Below, piece after piece: positions 11,682 to 21,339 of a stretch of DNA of 64,000 nt (position 1 is its first letter; the number at the start of each line of letters is the position of its first letter). The notes beneath the pieces are model-generated. The model had not been told where the DNA came from. It saw nothing but the letters and a program-made list of their open reading frames with translations, and did no database searches. This DNA is from Toxorhynchites rutilus septentrionalis (Eukaryota; Arthropoda; Insecta; Diptera; Culicidae): positions 33,300,939-33,364,938 of the forward strand of contig NC_073744.1 in assembly GCF_029784135.1 (NCBI RefSeq), in the 5' to 3' direction. The position numbers and the translations under genes were made by a program.

Positions 11682-12966
11682 TTAGGCTGTCAAAAAAGTC
11701 CTGCGGTATTTCCGCGAGGTGTCGTTGTAAGCGCGTAGTTCTAGTAGTATTCATTGTATCGAGTCATACTATAGTCTGTTGGAAAGGTATTTTTGCGCGC
11801 TATAATATAGTCCTTGACAGTGTTTTGTTTGGTTAAGTTGTTCGTGAGTTATAGTGTCGCAAATATGGAGCAAAATAAAGAGAAAATCCGACATATTTTA
11901 CAGTACTACTATGACAAAGGCAAAAATGCATCTCAAGCTGCCAATAAAATTTGTGCAGTTTATGGACCCGATACAGTTTCCATTTCCACCGCACAACGAT
12001 GGTTTCAACGTTTTCGTTCTGGTGTAGAGGTCGTCGAAGATGCGCCACGCTCCGGAAGGCCTGTCGTCGAAAATTGCGACTAAATCGCTGAATTAGCCGA
12101 GAAAGACCGGCATAGTAGCAGCCGTAGCATCGGCCAAGAGCTGGGGATAAGTCATCAAACCGTTATTAACCATTTGAAGAAGCTTGGATTCACAAAGAAG
12201 CTCGATGTATGGGTGCCACACACGTTGACGCAAAAAAACATCTTTGACCGTATCGACGCATGTGAATCGCTGCTGAATCGCAACAAAATCGACCCGTTTC
12301 TGAAGCGGATGGTGACTGGCGATGAAAAGTGGGTCACTTACGACAACGTGAAGCGCAAACGGTCGTGGTCGAAGCCCGCTGAAGCGACTCAGACGGTGGC
12401 CTAGCCCTCATTAACGGCCAGGAAGGTTCTGCTGTGTGTTTGGTGGGATTGTCAAGGAATAATCTATTATGAGCTGCTTCCCTATGGCCAAACGCTCAAT
12501 TCGGACCTGTACTGCCAACAACTGGACCGCTTAAAGGTAGCACTCATGAAGAAGGGGCCATCTTTGATAAACAGAGGCCGCATTGTCTTCCATCAGGACA
12601 ACGCCAGGCCACACACTTCTTTGGTGACGCGCCAGAAGCTCCGGGAGCTCGGATGGGAGGTTCTTTTGCATCCGCCGTATAGTCCGGACCTTGCAACAAG
12701 TGACTACCACCTGTTTTTGTCCATGGCGAACGAGCTAGGTAGTCAGAAGTTAGCCATAAAAGAGGCCTGTGAAAATTGGCTATCCGAGTTTTTTGCCAAT
12801 AAGGAAGCGAGCTTCTATAACAGGGTTATTATGAAGTTGGCATCTCGTTGGGAACAAGTCATCGAACAAAACGGCGCATATTTGACTTAAAACAGATGAT
12901 TGTAACTAATTTTATGAACAAATGAAAATTCAAAAAAAATACCGCAGGACTTTTTTGACAGCCTAA
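11682..12966 (+). mobile_element. mariner element, copy 1 (full length)
   Basis: Terminal inverted repeats begin TTAGGCTGTCAAAAAAGTCC (11682) and end with the complementary sequence at 12966. TA lies on both sides (11680-11681 and 12967-12968). Length is 1285 bp, normal for mariner. It is inserted in the right inverted repeat of the TTAA element, so it is younger than that element. Two further copies with the same ends are at 42.0 kb (deleted) and 57.9 kb (interrupted). Confidence 0.95.
11865..12890 (+). pseudogene. mariner transposase with two nonsense codons
   Basis: A single frame of 342 codons runs from MEQNKEK to the stop at 12890, with no frameshift. It contains the paired helix-turn-helix DNA-binding region (about residues 1-110), the linker motif WVPHTL (116-121; family form WVPHEL), and the DD34D catalytic triad: D153 in TGDEKW, D245 in FHQDNARPH, and D280 in the YSPDLATSDYH box, where Pro is replaced by Thr. 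Two stops break it: codon 73 (TAA at 12081) and codon 180 (TAG at 12402). The corresponding codons are Lys in the sister copies. I start at MEQ and not the upstream in-frame Met at 11814, because MEQ lies at the usual position after the 5' UTR of mariner. Confidence 0.9.
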
Positions 12967-13177
12967 TATTTGGCCCTTTCCATATGTTAGTCTAGATAAA
13001 TTTTCGGAAAACTAAATATGCAAAGTTGCTTAATTAAGTGAGGTCTTCACGTTTCTTTATGTTCTGAGCGTCATGACGATCCCATAGGAAGTTGGCGCAT
13101 AATCCGTTCATATTAACTCGGGAACAGGCTCACCAGACATTGAGATTCGTTAAGAAAAAGTCTAAATTGATACATCG

Positions 13178-13252
13178 CTCATCCACCACAGCAAGGAATC
13201 ATACTAATCTTACACTTTAAGATTAGTATGATTCCTTGCTGTGGTTGATGAG
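13178..13252. repeat. Near-perfect 35-bp inverted repeat (hairpin)
   Basis: Arms 13178-13212 and 13218-13252 are complementary over 35 bp with one mismatch, around a 5-nt loop (cactt). The arm word CCACAGCAAGGAAT recurs near 45.43 kb, and 'gagcagacaa' recurs at about 13252 and 13292, so this is probably part of a small dispersed element and not a unique RNA gene. A microRNA-like precursor cannot be excluded from sequence alone. Confidence 0.75.
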
Positions 13253-13789
13253 AGCAGACAAACGACTAGAACGGTAAAAAAGGTATGGTGGCTGAGAGCA
13301 GACAAGCGACCGTAAAGAGTTGATTATACCAACCAGTTTTCATTTGGTTCTCATAACGTTTGTGTAAGACCTTTCGATGCAGAGATATTTTTGTTTGAAT
13401 GAAAAATCAGTCATTCGTCTTTGATGCTGAATAATTCAATGAACGATCGCATCGCAAACCGAAAGGTAGTTTTAAAAGTTAAAATAAATTATATACAAAT
13501 TTAATTTGTTGCCTTGACAAAAACAAATTTATTTTATTTTCTTGCATCAGATTTCAAAGGGTGCAAGGTTTTAGAAAATCATCTGTAGTTTTGTAAATAT
13601 CGCAGTAAGTTCTAATGTTAGCAAAAAAAATGTTTAGCCTAATCTATCCTCAAAACACCTGTGAACGTTTCATATTAATACGTTAAGTCGTTTTTGTTTG
13701 GTCGATCGATCAAAATTTCAAGTAAATTATAGGAGCACTTCAACGCATATTGTACCAGAAGTTCAAAATGCTATGCGTACTCTTTCAGT

Positions 13790-14425
13790 TCCATGCGTTC
13801 TTACGTACGAGGATTGCAAAGAGTGATGATACTCACACGCAGGGTTCGAAATCATCGAAGATGCAAAATGAAAATCGACTCTCTTCTCAGTTGCTTCGCT
13901 TCGATAAGCACTACTTCGGCATCCGCCGTCAACATGATTTAAACTGACGAGTAAATGAATTGACGATACAAATCTACCTCTTCATTCGACTTGACTTGAA
14001 TCCACACTTCTACTCCCCATGAATGAATCTCGTTACCCCCGTACACAAACTTTTATTCCATATATAGCGAAAACAAAACTTGATTCCTGACGCAAAAAAG
14101 TAGCTACACCATTAATGGACGGTTCATTGTCTACCCACCATGAATTCAACCACCGAACTTCGACAGTTATAAGGTATGCTATGAAGGTCCTCGCGTTAGT
14201 ATTAGTTAACAGTGTGCAGTTTTGGAGGAATTCTAAGCCAAATGATAGTTCACTTTGTCTCCGAGTTCAATTTTGTGAAAAAAAACATGCATAAAAACGG
14301 GTTTAAATCAACAAAATTCACAAATTTGTCAGTGGTTCTGAACACAACAGTGCACGCTATTTTATATGTGTTATATGTCCAAATGACTGTTGAGTAATGT
14401 TGGCGGAGAAACTGCTGGAAGAAGT

Positions 14426-14430
<5 letters not shown>
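13790..14430 (+). repeat. Dispersed repeat, family C, copy 1
   Basis: Shares long stretches with 60.93-61.76 kb: 'atggacggttcattgtctac', 'ctcgcgttagtattagt', 'cacgctattttata' and 'ttggcggagaaactg'. The order is the same in both places with different spacing. Non-coding; class unknown. Confidence 0.6.

Positions 14431-14482
<52 letters not shown>
14431..14482. repeat. (CT)26 microsatellite
   Basis: An uninterrupted dinucleotide CT run of 52 bp. The Arg-Glu repeats predicted on the minus strand are its translation and not a gene. Confidence 0.97.
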
Positions 14483-14484
<2 letters not shown>

Positions 14485-14759
14485 AAGATAACAATATGTT
14501 CGTGAAGTATTCCAAAATCTGAAAGTTTAAGCTTTAAATTGATTGGTATATCATTATGTCAATTGAATGATTTCTTTCGACTCTCAAAAGTAGTGAAAAG
14601 TGTTCAGCATGGTGGGATACGATTTGGAGTTTGAGTTACTGTAAATAAATATGAGATCGTGAATAAATTGAAAGAAATGCACATTGGAAAGGTATTATAT
14701 AAGTATAAGTAGTGGGCCCTGGGTAATTTTTTCTCCACCCTTGTCATTCTGGAAGGTAG

Positions 14760-15462
14760 CATCGCGAAAAGCCAACCTGGAGCGTTGCGGAAGAATATGA
14801 AGATCAACTGTGTATCACCTACAAAGCTCAACGATACATGGAGCCCCGCTCGGAATACTCGAGGGAACTTACGCCAGCGGTATTTCTTTGTGTTTTACAA
14901 TTTCCTTCATGAGCAATAATTTTCAATATTGAATACCCAGGATTATATGCGAGCTGGTTTGGCGAGTGAGGCTCCGGAAAAAGTGCATGCAGTAGATGCG
15001 TCCGGCAGTTGTCGGCTGACACAAGATATAACTGACCCCGTGGGAACGAAACAAATCGAGAGGAATATTTTCAGCAAGCTTATGGATGGGTTGAAAGAAT
15101 CCCCTGTGCACTCGCCAAGGTCTATCAAGAGATCGGATCCAGTTCTAGACTACACCCTGGAAGACGATTCGGAGAGCAGGGAGACGACTGTAAAAATAAG
15201 TCCTCGGAAGGTGAATTTCAGTGTCAACTCTCGGAAGTCTCAGGAAACTGTTGAAACGCTCTCCGAGCTGAAGAGAAAATTGGTAAACCGCATCAATGAA
15301 TCCATTGATCAGCTGGAATCGCGATATGGTTTGGCGAAGAGAGAATCGGCGAATAGCGGACCCATGTATCCTGGCGGGGATGGTTGGAGGGTCGCCCATC
15401 GGATGGAAAACCTTCAGCTTCTAAAAACTGATTCGTTTGCCAAGGTTGAAGCTGTTCACTGA
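14760..15462 (+). CDS. Candidate host protein-coding gene, two exons (14760-14879, 14941-15462)
   Basis: Exon 2 is open from 14941 to the stop at 15462 and encodes a hydrophilic, mixed-composition protein unlike the AT-rich noise nearby (for example LVNRINESIDQLESRYGL, a short coiled-coil-like helix). A 61-bp intron (14880-14940) fits upstream: donor GCG|GTATTT, acceptor ATACCCAG|GAT. It joins in phase 0 to an open exon reading AEEYEDQLCITYKAQRYMEP and then SEYSRELTPA. The 5' limit is not fixed: the upstream frame is closed by TAG at 14757-14759, so either an acceptor lies there or translation starts at the ATG at 14838. The first in-frame ATG near exon 2 (14929) lies inside the proposed intron. 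No domain was recognised and no function is proposed. It may be the 3' end of a larger gene. Confidence 0.5.
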
Positions 15463-17640
15463 GACTAAAAGGGTCGTGATGCAACTGAAGGATATGGAGA
15501 AACTGAACTAAATGTTTTTTTTCGAATTTATTTTATAGTTGAATTATGAAATTTATTTTTAATGTTGTACATTCGTTGTTTGAATGAAAAAAAAAACCTA
15601 TTATCAACATGACCGTTTGGGAGATTTGTGGCGAAGCTGAATTTCCGGGCCGTAAAGTATAATAGATGAAAGTTTTTGTTGTGCTTCCACATGGATTGTT
15701 CCCCCGCACACACCAGAGGGGTTGCATTTGTCATGATGATAAAGGGTTGTGACCCGAAAACAGTGATTTACTAGATCACACAAAAGATGGCATGTTTTGT
15801 TTGAATGTCCCTGTTTGTTTCGTCCCTACAAGATATAGTTTTATTTTATGCTTTATATCCACCCGAATTGCAAGTTTGTTTCTGTTGTTTATCCCTCCTC
15901 GACCACATTCCGGATCCTTTTCGTTTCACCCCCAATGAAAGCGTTCATTGCGAATCGGGATAAAGTATGTGGGGGGAGGGCAGCAATCAGTGCTCCAGTG
16001 TGAAATATATCTCGATGTTTTGTGGATGAAATGCAATGATTTTAATTGCTGTTATCAACTCCACTCTGAATTCGTCCTAAAACGGCAATCGGGCTTTATG
16101 GGTGTGGTTGATTTCCTACGTTCTGTACAGGAGAAGCGGGTTAATCAAATCGGAACAAACCCCGACACGGAAACACGAAAATGGTTTCCAATTTTGAGTA
16201 ATTGGTCTGAATGAAACGTAGATAACAGACGTTCTGTTCCAGTGGCCACAAAAACCAATGCAAAAATTGAGCATGATCCTTGTTTGAGTGCGTCACCAAA
16301 AATAAGTAGAACGGTAAATAAAACAACACACTATTCACTATTCTCCGGTAAATTTCTGGTAGATTTTCGACTAATCCGACGGAGTGCGTTTCTCGTCAGA
16401 CTTCGAAAATGGTTCAGACAGTCAAAATACATCCCCTAGCGTCGGATTTATGCATACAACGATCAGGAGATTAGGTAAACATCTCAGGGCTGGCGTTTGT
16501 CTTCATTCCTCATTCATTCACATCCGCATTCTCGTGGACGAAAATGTGTGTTGCTGTTTCATCGAACACACAACTTCCTGTTTACCAAAATCAATGCAAC
16601 AATGCGGTATCAGATTTTTTTTTCTATGTTGGCCCTGTGCATCCGGCGGTTCTCGGTTCTCTTCCAAGATCCGAAGCTGAACAGATATTAGGTGAGATAG
16701 CAGTAGTCTGGGCCTTTTCGTTTGTGCTGTTTGTTGGCCCAAGGTGGTACGCAGGTGTTGGATATTGGTCTTGTCTGACGACGCGAGCCCAACGCTACTG
16801 ACAGTGGACTTTAGTGAGTATTGAAAAAAAGAAAATGCTAGCAGTACTTCGCAACAACATGAAGAATAGGCCAGAACAGAAAAAAAGCATCAAGACGACA
16901 TGCTGGTTTTCCGTATCCGTTTTCCGTTATCCGTTTCCGTATCCTTCAATAGAGGGGGTCAATTTAGGATCACCTTCCCCAAAGCTAGCTTTTTGAACAA
17001 TGGTATTAATGACCACGCCAAACTTTAAACCCCACTGTCAATACGAAGTTGTATTAAAATTTTTCATTATTTTCCACAAGGTTGTTGAGTCGGAGAAAAA
17101 TTTACCGAATCCGACTCAGAATTCTACTCTATAGCCCTGGTTTTCGAACAAATAACATTTCGGGATCTTTATGCAACTGACTTAAGAAGATAGTAAAACA
17201 AATCAATACGCAAGGGTAAGAAGATAAGTCGTGCACACATGCGTGCAGAAAACGAATTAAACCTAATAACAAGATTGGGTGTAAAACAAATTGAAAATGA
17301 TTCAAAATGATGTATTTATTTTTTAACTCAATGCTCAACGGTGACAACGTTGAGCATTACACATCCCAACGTGTTAAAAGTTTTTTTCAAAGCGTAACTG
17401 AAAAGAGCTTGGACATTTTATTCCAAATAATCTGCAGGTACTAAGTAGTAGCACTAAATCGATACTGTATCCGCATATAGAACACTGGATAAACGCTTGT
17501 TGTGCTTCACTAGCATGACCAGTACTTATAAAGAGTGCAATGAATTGCTGTGGAAAACTCATATTTCCTCCAAACCAAACGGAATACAAACTTGCATTCG
17601 AATCAAAAATACTCATGTTTCGTCGTTTGTCGATTTCATT
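15463..17640. other. Non-coding DNA downstream of the candidate gene
   Basis: Contains possible 3' UTR to about 15.6 kb, then GC-moderate unique sequence (15.9-16.8 kb) and AT-rich sequence. Short open frames at 15948-16214 and 16384-16801 overlap each other in several frames and show no motif. Nothing is called. Confidence 0.45.
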
Positions 17641-18180
17641 TGGAACTGCTCAAAAGTAATATTTTTCAAAAGTATGTTCAATTTGATATGTCGATCATCT
17701 AAATCGGTCCAGTAGTTCAAAAGTTATGATTTTTTATGTAGTGGAAAAAGGGGGAAAATTATTGTTTCGAACCATCGGTTAACTTTGAAGAATCATATAT
17801 CAAAAACTAAAAAAAAAAATAACATCTTTGATTTTTGTATATGTTGTGTAAAAAATCCTTAGCTTTCGAAACCAGCCATGAAAACAATGAAAAACGACTA
17901 CAATCAATAATAACGAAAATAAAATCGCAAATTCAATATATTTTAATAGAATGTTAGCTCATTGACTTCAATTTGATATATCGATCATCTAAATCGGTTC
18001 AGTGGTTCAAAAGTTAATATTATTGAAAAAAGGCATTTTTGGGAAAAAAGTGCAAAAAATGATTTTTCGGACCGCTCCAAAATGGAAATGGTCACTCACT
18101 AAACAAATGAAGAAATATGGGTCTAATATTTTGTGATAAAGAACAAAATTACCACTTTTGACAAAAATTTGAGAACCACC
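17640..18180 (+). repeat. Dispersed repeat, family B, two adjacent copies
   Basis: The phrase 'cgatcatctaaatcggt(c/t)cagt(a/g)gttcaaaagtta' occurs at about 17692 and again at about 17983, each followed by 'gaaaaaggg' or 'aaaaaaggcattttt' and a 'tttcg(a/g)acc' block. 'acgggtctaat' type and 'aaagaacaaaattaccactttt' blocks follow, as in the copy at 25.7 kb. Confidence 0.6.
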
Positions 18181-18406
18181 TATATCTATTTAGGATGGAA
18201 TGGCTGTATATAAAAATGGAGTGATGTCTGTCAGTCTTTCTAATTCTTATGGACTTGGAAACTACTGAACCGTTCGGCGTGAAAATTTGTATGTAGGGGT
18301 TTTTGGGACCGGAGAAGGTTTTTATTATAGTTTGAGACCCATCCCCCCTCTCTAGGGGGATACAAATAAAAACACAAGTTTCTGCATAACTCGAAAAATA
18401 ATCCAG

Positions 18407-18893
18407 TTAGGGGGCCTCCGTAGCCACATTGGTTGCGCGTTCGCTTAGTAAGCGATCGATCGTGAGTTCAAAACTCAGGGCCCTCATTGACCATCTTTAT
18501 GTTGTTACAGAATAACTACGTCCACGCAACAATCATCAGCGATGGAGATCGATCCACGGTCGAAATAAGATCGATTCATCCATACAACTGCTCTGCTCTG
18601 CAAGACACATCGGGCTGTTGTTCTATAAATAACTCAACAATGATCAATCAACTGTCTCCGCTGTCCGGTGGTCCAACTGGATAATGGAATAACAGAAAGA
18701 ATACTCTTACGCCTAAATGGCTACTGTGTGAATGTACCATATGTAATGGTATAGAAGGAATACTGGCGAATGACAACTGTGTAATGTGCTAATTATAGAT
18801 ATGATAACCATGTGACATGTACACGATTAAAATTCGGCTCTGTTACATCTAAAATGCTAATGAGCCTTAAATAAATAAATGGGATAAAATAAA
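18407..18893 (+). mobile_element. tRNA-derived SINE with LINE-like 3' tail
   Basis: The head contains a box A match (TAGCCACATTGG, about 18422) and a box B match (GAGTTCAAAACTC, about 18465), the internal RNA polymerase III promoter of tRNAs. A body of about 350 bp follows, then a tail AATTCGGCTCTG...GAGCCTTAAATAAATAA. The 7-bp AATCCAG flanks it on both sides (18400-18406 and 18894-18900), each copy preceded by an A-rich run, consistent with a target-site duplication. It lies inside family R, which reads continuously across once the SINE is removed. The short open frame 18487-18684 is not a gene. Confidence 0.75.
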
Positions 18894-19535
18894 AATCCAG
18901 CACATGAAACCTATTTTCACATGTCGAGGTTTCAGGTAGGTAAAAATGATTTTATGATGGTAGATATACACTTCTCCCCCCTCTCCAAAGGGGGGGGGGG
19001 GAACTGCTATACAAATAAAGCATGAATTTCCGAATACCTCAAGAACTAATCAAGCAAACGGTAACAAATTTGACATGTGGATGTTTTAAGAAGCAAGAAA
19101 CGTTTGTAAGGTGGTTCAACACTCCTCACACCTCTCTAAGGAGAGGAGGGCTTGCTATACGAATGAAACGCAAATTTCTGTATAGCTCGAGAGCTAATCA
19201 AGCAAATGAAAACAAATCTGGCATATAGAGGTTTTAAGGGGCAATAAATAATTCTGTGGTGGTTTGACACCCGTCCTCTTCACTAAAAAGGAGAGGGGCT
19301 GAATGACTCGAGAACTAATCAAGCAAATGGAATCAAACTTGGCTCATAGAGGTTTTAGGGATCGATGAACGTTTCTATGTGGTTCGACACTCCTCCCTCC
19401 TCTGTGAGAGGAGGCTACCATACAAATGAAACTCAAATTTCTGCATAACTGCATAACTAATCAAGTTAATCGAGCCAAACTTGATTTGAGGTTTTGGAAG
19501 ACATGAAACTTTTCTATGGTGAATCGAAACTCCAC

Positions 19536-20035
19536 CAAGGTTACCATATTTACAGAATATTCTGTATTTATACAGATTTTTCAGACTTTTTGAAACCAAG
19601 AATCTGTAGATACAGATTACAGATTTTTTCGGTTTTCATACAGATTCACAGATTTTTCAAAATTTTTGTCGATCCAATATTATTTATGGCTTGATCTCAA
19701 TAATATTTTTTCCCAACTCATATTGCATTCGAATCAGTCTGAATGAGAATCATTTTGGCATTCATATGTAGCGTGTAGTACTGCTTTCTCATGTTCAATC
19801 TAAGACGAAAAGATGTTAAAGTCTGCCTCATCGTCTAGTTTTATAATAAGCACTTTACTAAAGCACAGTGAATACGAATTGTTACATGGATACCCTCAAC
19901 ATCAGACAAACGACCGCAAAGATTTTAATACAGATTTTCTGTTTTTTTCTGGCAGATTTTAATACAGATTTTCTGACACAAAACTCAGAAATATTTTTCG
20001 AGACCAAAAACACAGATTTTATTACGGCAACCTTG
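19536..20035. mobile_element. MITE, possibly hAT-like
   Basis: A 500-bp insertion in family R with terminal inverted repeats CAAGGTTACC and GGCAACCTTG (one mismatch). It is flanked by similar octamers AACTCCAC (19528-19535) and CACTTCAC (20036-20043), 6 of 8 matching, as expected for an aged 8-bp hAT target duplication. The interior is rich in ACAGATTTT words, like the tract at 2.08 kb. No transposase is encoded, so it would be non-autonomous. Confidence 0.6.
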
Positions 20036-20459
20036 CACTTCACCCCCCTCTCTAGAGGGGGGCTGCCATACAAATGAAACACAAATTTCTGTATAACTCG
20101 GAAACAAATTTGGGATATGAAGGATTTAGGGGGCAATAATTGTTTCTATGGTGGTTTGACAATCTCTCCTCTTCTCTAAAGGAGAGGGGGGGGGGGCTGA
20201 ATAACTCGAGAACTAATCAAGCAAATGGAATCAAACTTGGCATATACAAATTTTAGGTATCGATAAACGTTTCTGTGGTGGTTTGACACTCCTTCCCCCT
20301 TTCCAAGGAGGGGGGAGGTGAGTGAGGCTGCCATTCAAATGAAACACAAATTTCTGTATAATTCAAGAACTAATCAAGGAAATGGAACCAAACTTGGTAT
20401 ATGGAGGTTTTAGGGGGCAATGAATGTTTCTATGGTGGTTCGAAACAGCACCCTTCTCT

Positions 20460-20950
20460 GGAATGGACTCCTAAGTCCCGTAAAAATAATACGCATATTT
20501 CAACCAAACATATTCCAACCAAACATGACAATTAAAAATTTTCGGAAAACTGGGAAAATTCGGAAAATTCAATTCGCATATGTTCTACAATTACATAGTG
20601 ACAAGCGTTGTTAGTTCAGTTGATGTTTGCGCTAACGAAATTGATTTTTGTTCGAAAGTAGAAATGGATTTTAACCCTCTACAGCCCAAGCCCACCTTTA
20701 GACGGGCTTCGCGGATTCTCTTTTCAAATTATTCAGACATTATTTACAATGTTCACCCCCACTAGAACGTCTTTAGAATATTTCCATCTATCACACATAC
20801 ACATTGTTTTTATGCTGGCAGCTTTCTGCTAGGAGTATTTTATGCTGGAAGTCGTGAATTCGAGATAAAAGTGGAGAAGGTTTTTTTAGATAAATAAAAA
20901 ACTCGAGCGGTAGATGGTTAATGTGATAAAACGCGCTCCTATATCTTCTT
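20460..20950. other. Non-coding DNA
   Basis: No gene recognised. A short run of repeated words ('aaccaaacat', 'ttcggaaaa') occurs at about 20.50-20.57 kb. Confidence 0.4.
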
Positions 20951-20954
20951 CTAT

Positions 20955-21332
20955 CTATATAAATAAAAATGGATCACCGAACGTGATGATAAGAGCAAAA
21001 CTCGAGAAAGAAGTCCGATTTAGAGTTGTCTTTATTGTATCATAGTTTCTGTATCAAACATTTATTCCATGTAACGTAGAAACATGTTATTTGTAAGTGG
21101 TTGAAAAATCTAGAACGTGAATTGTGTCTTAACATAATCTGTTATTACAATGAGGAGTTTTTGGTAGATGTACTAGGAATTTTATAGTAAAAGGTAATTT
21201 TAGAAGGTAGATTAGAAGAACAATCAATTGATAGTTCTGTGATTGGTTCCATGAACGTGCGCTTAGTAAGAAAACGTGGATATTATAAAAATAAATTCTG
21301 GGTGGGACGAAGTTTGCCGGGCCAGCTAGTGT
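20955..21332 (-). repeat. Family R dispersed repeat, copy 4 (reverse, internally deleted)
   Basis: Read on the minus strand, it starts with a diverged form of the family R end (CTAGCTGGCCCGGCAAACTT, ending about 21332), then 'tcgtcccacccagaat' and 'cttctac'-type blocks. It ends at the AT tail (CCATTTTTATTTATATAGAT) near 20955. The 145-150-bp internal units are missing, so both ends are present with the middle removed. Confidence 0.65.
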
Positions 21333-21339
21333 ATGTATA

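Larger units (their letters stand above)
9357..13029. mobile_element. Long-inverted-repeat DNA transposon flanked by TTAA, split by a mariner
   Basis: The ends are GCAACTTGGCATACTTAGTT (9357 on) and, reverse-complemented, GCAACTTTGCATATTTAGTT (ending 13029). TTAA lies immediately outside both (9353-9356 and 13030-13033). The terminal inverted repeats are hundreds of bases long: 9357-9700 pairs with 12968-13029 plus about 11360-11680, the right arm being split by mariner copy 1. Both arms carry recognisable pairs such as 'ttatctaga', 'gagttttaggaaaataattgaa' and 'cacaagttgcgatgtatgg'. Between them lies a transposase remnant on the minus strand. TTAA target use is known for piggyBac, Kolobok and Sola3 elements; the visible protein motifs do not look like piggyBac. 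Family assignment is open. Confidence 0.7.
18190..20460 (-). repeat. Family R dispersed repeat, copy 3 (reverse), with two insertions
   Basis: Reverse-strand family R. It enters through the 3' tail (TATATAAAAATGGA near 18.21 kb and the 'ctactgaaccg' block) and continues through at least six internal units, each containing a 'catacaaatgaaac(a/t)c' landmark, an 'actaatcaag(c/t)aaatg' block and a C-run/G-run pair. Landmarks lie near 18355, 19006, 19151, 19413, 20068 and 20335. Within it sit a tRNA-derived SINE (18407-18893) and a MITE (19536-20035). The CTGACCCGG end is not present. Confidence 0.7.

Noticed and set aside
14250..14486. Arg-Glu repeat protein on the minus strand
   Set aside because: It is a translation of the (CT)26 microsatellite.
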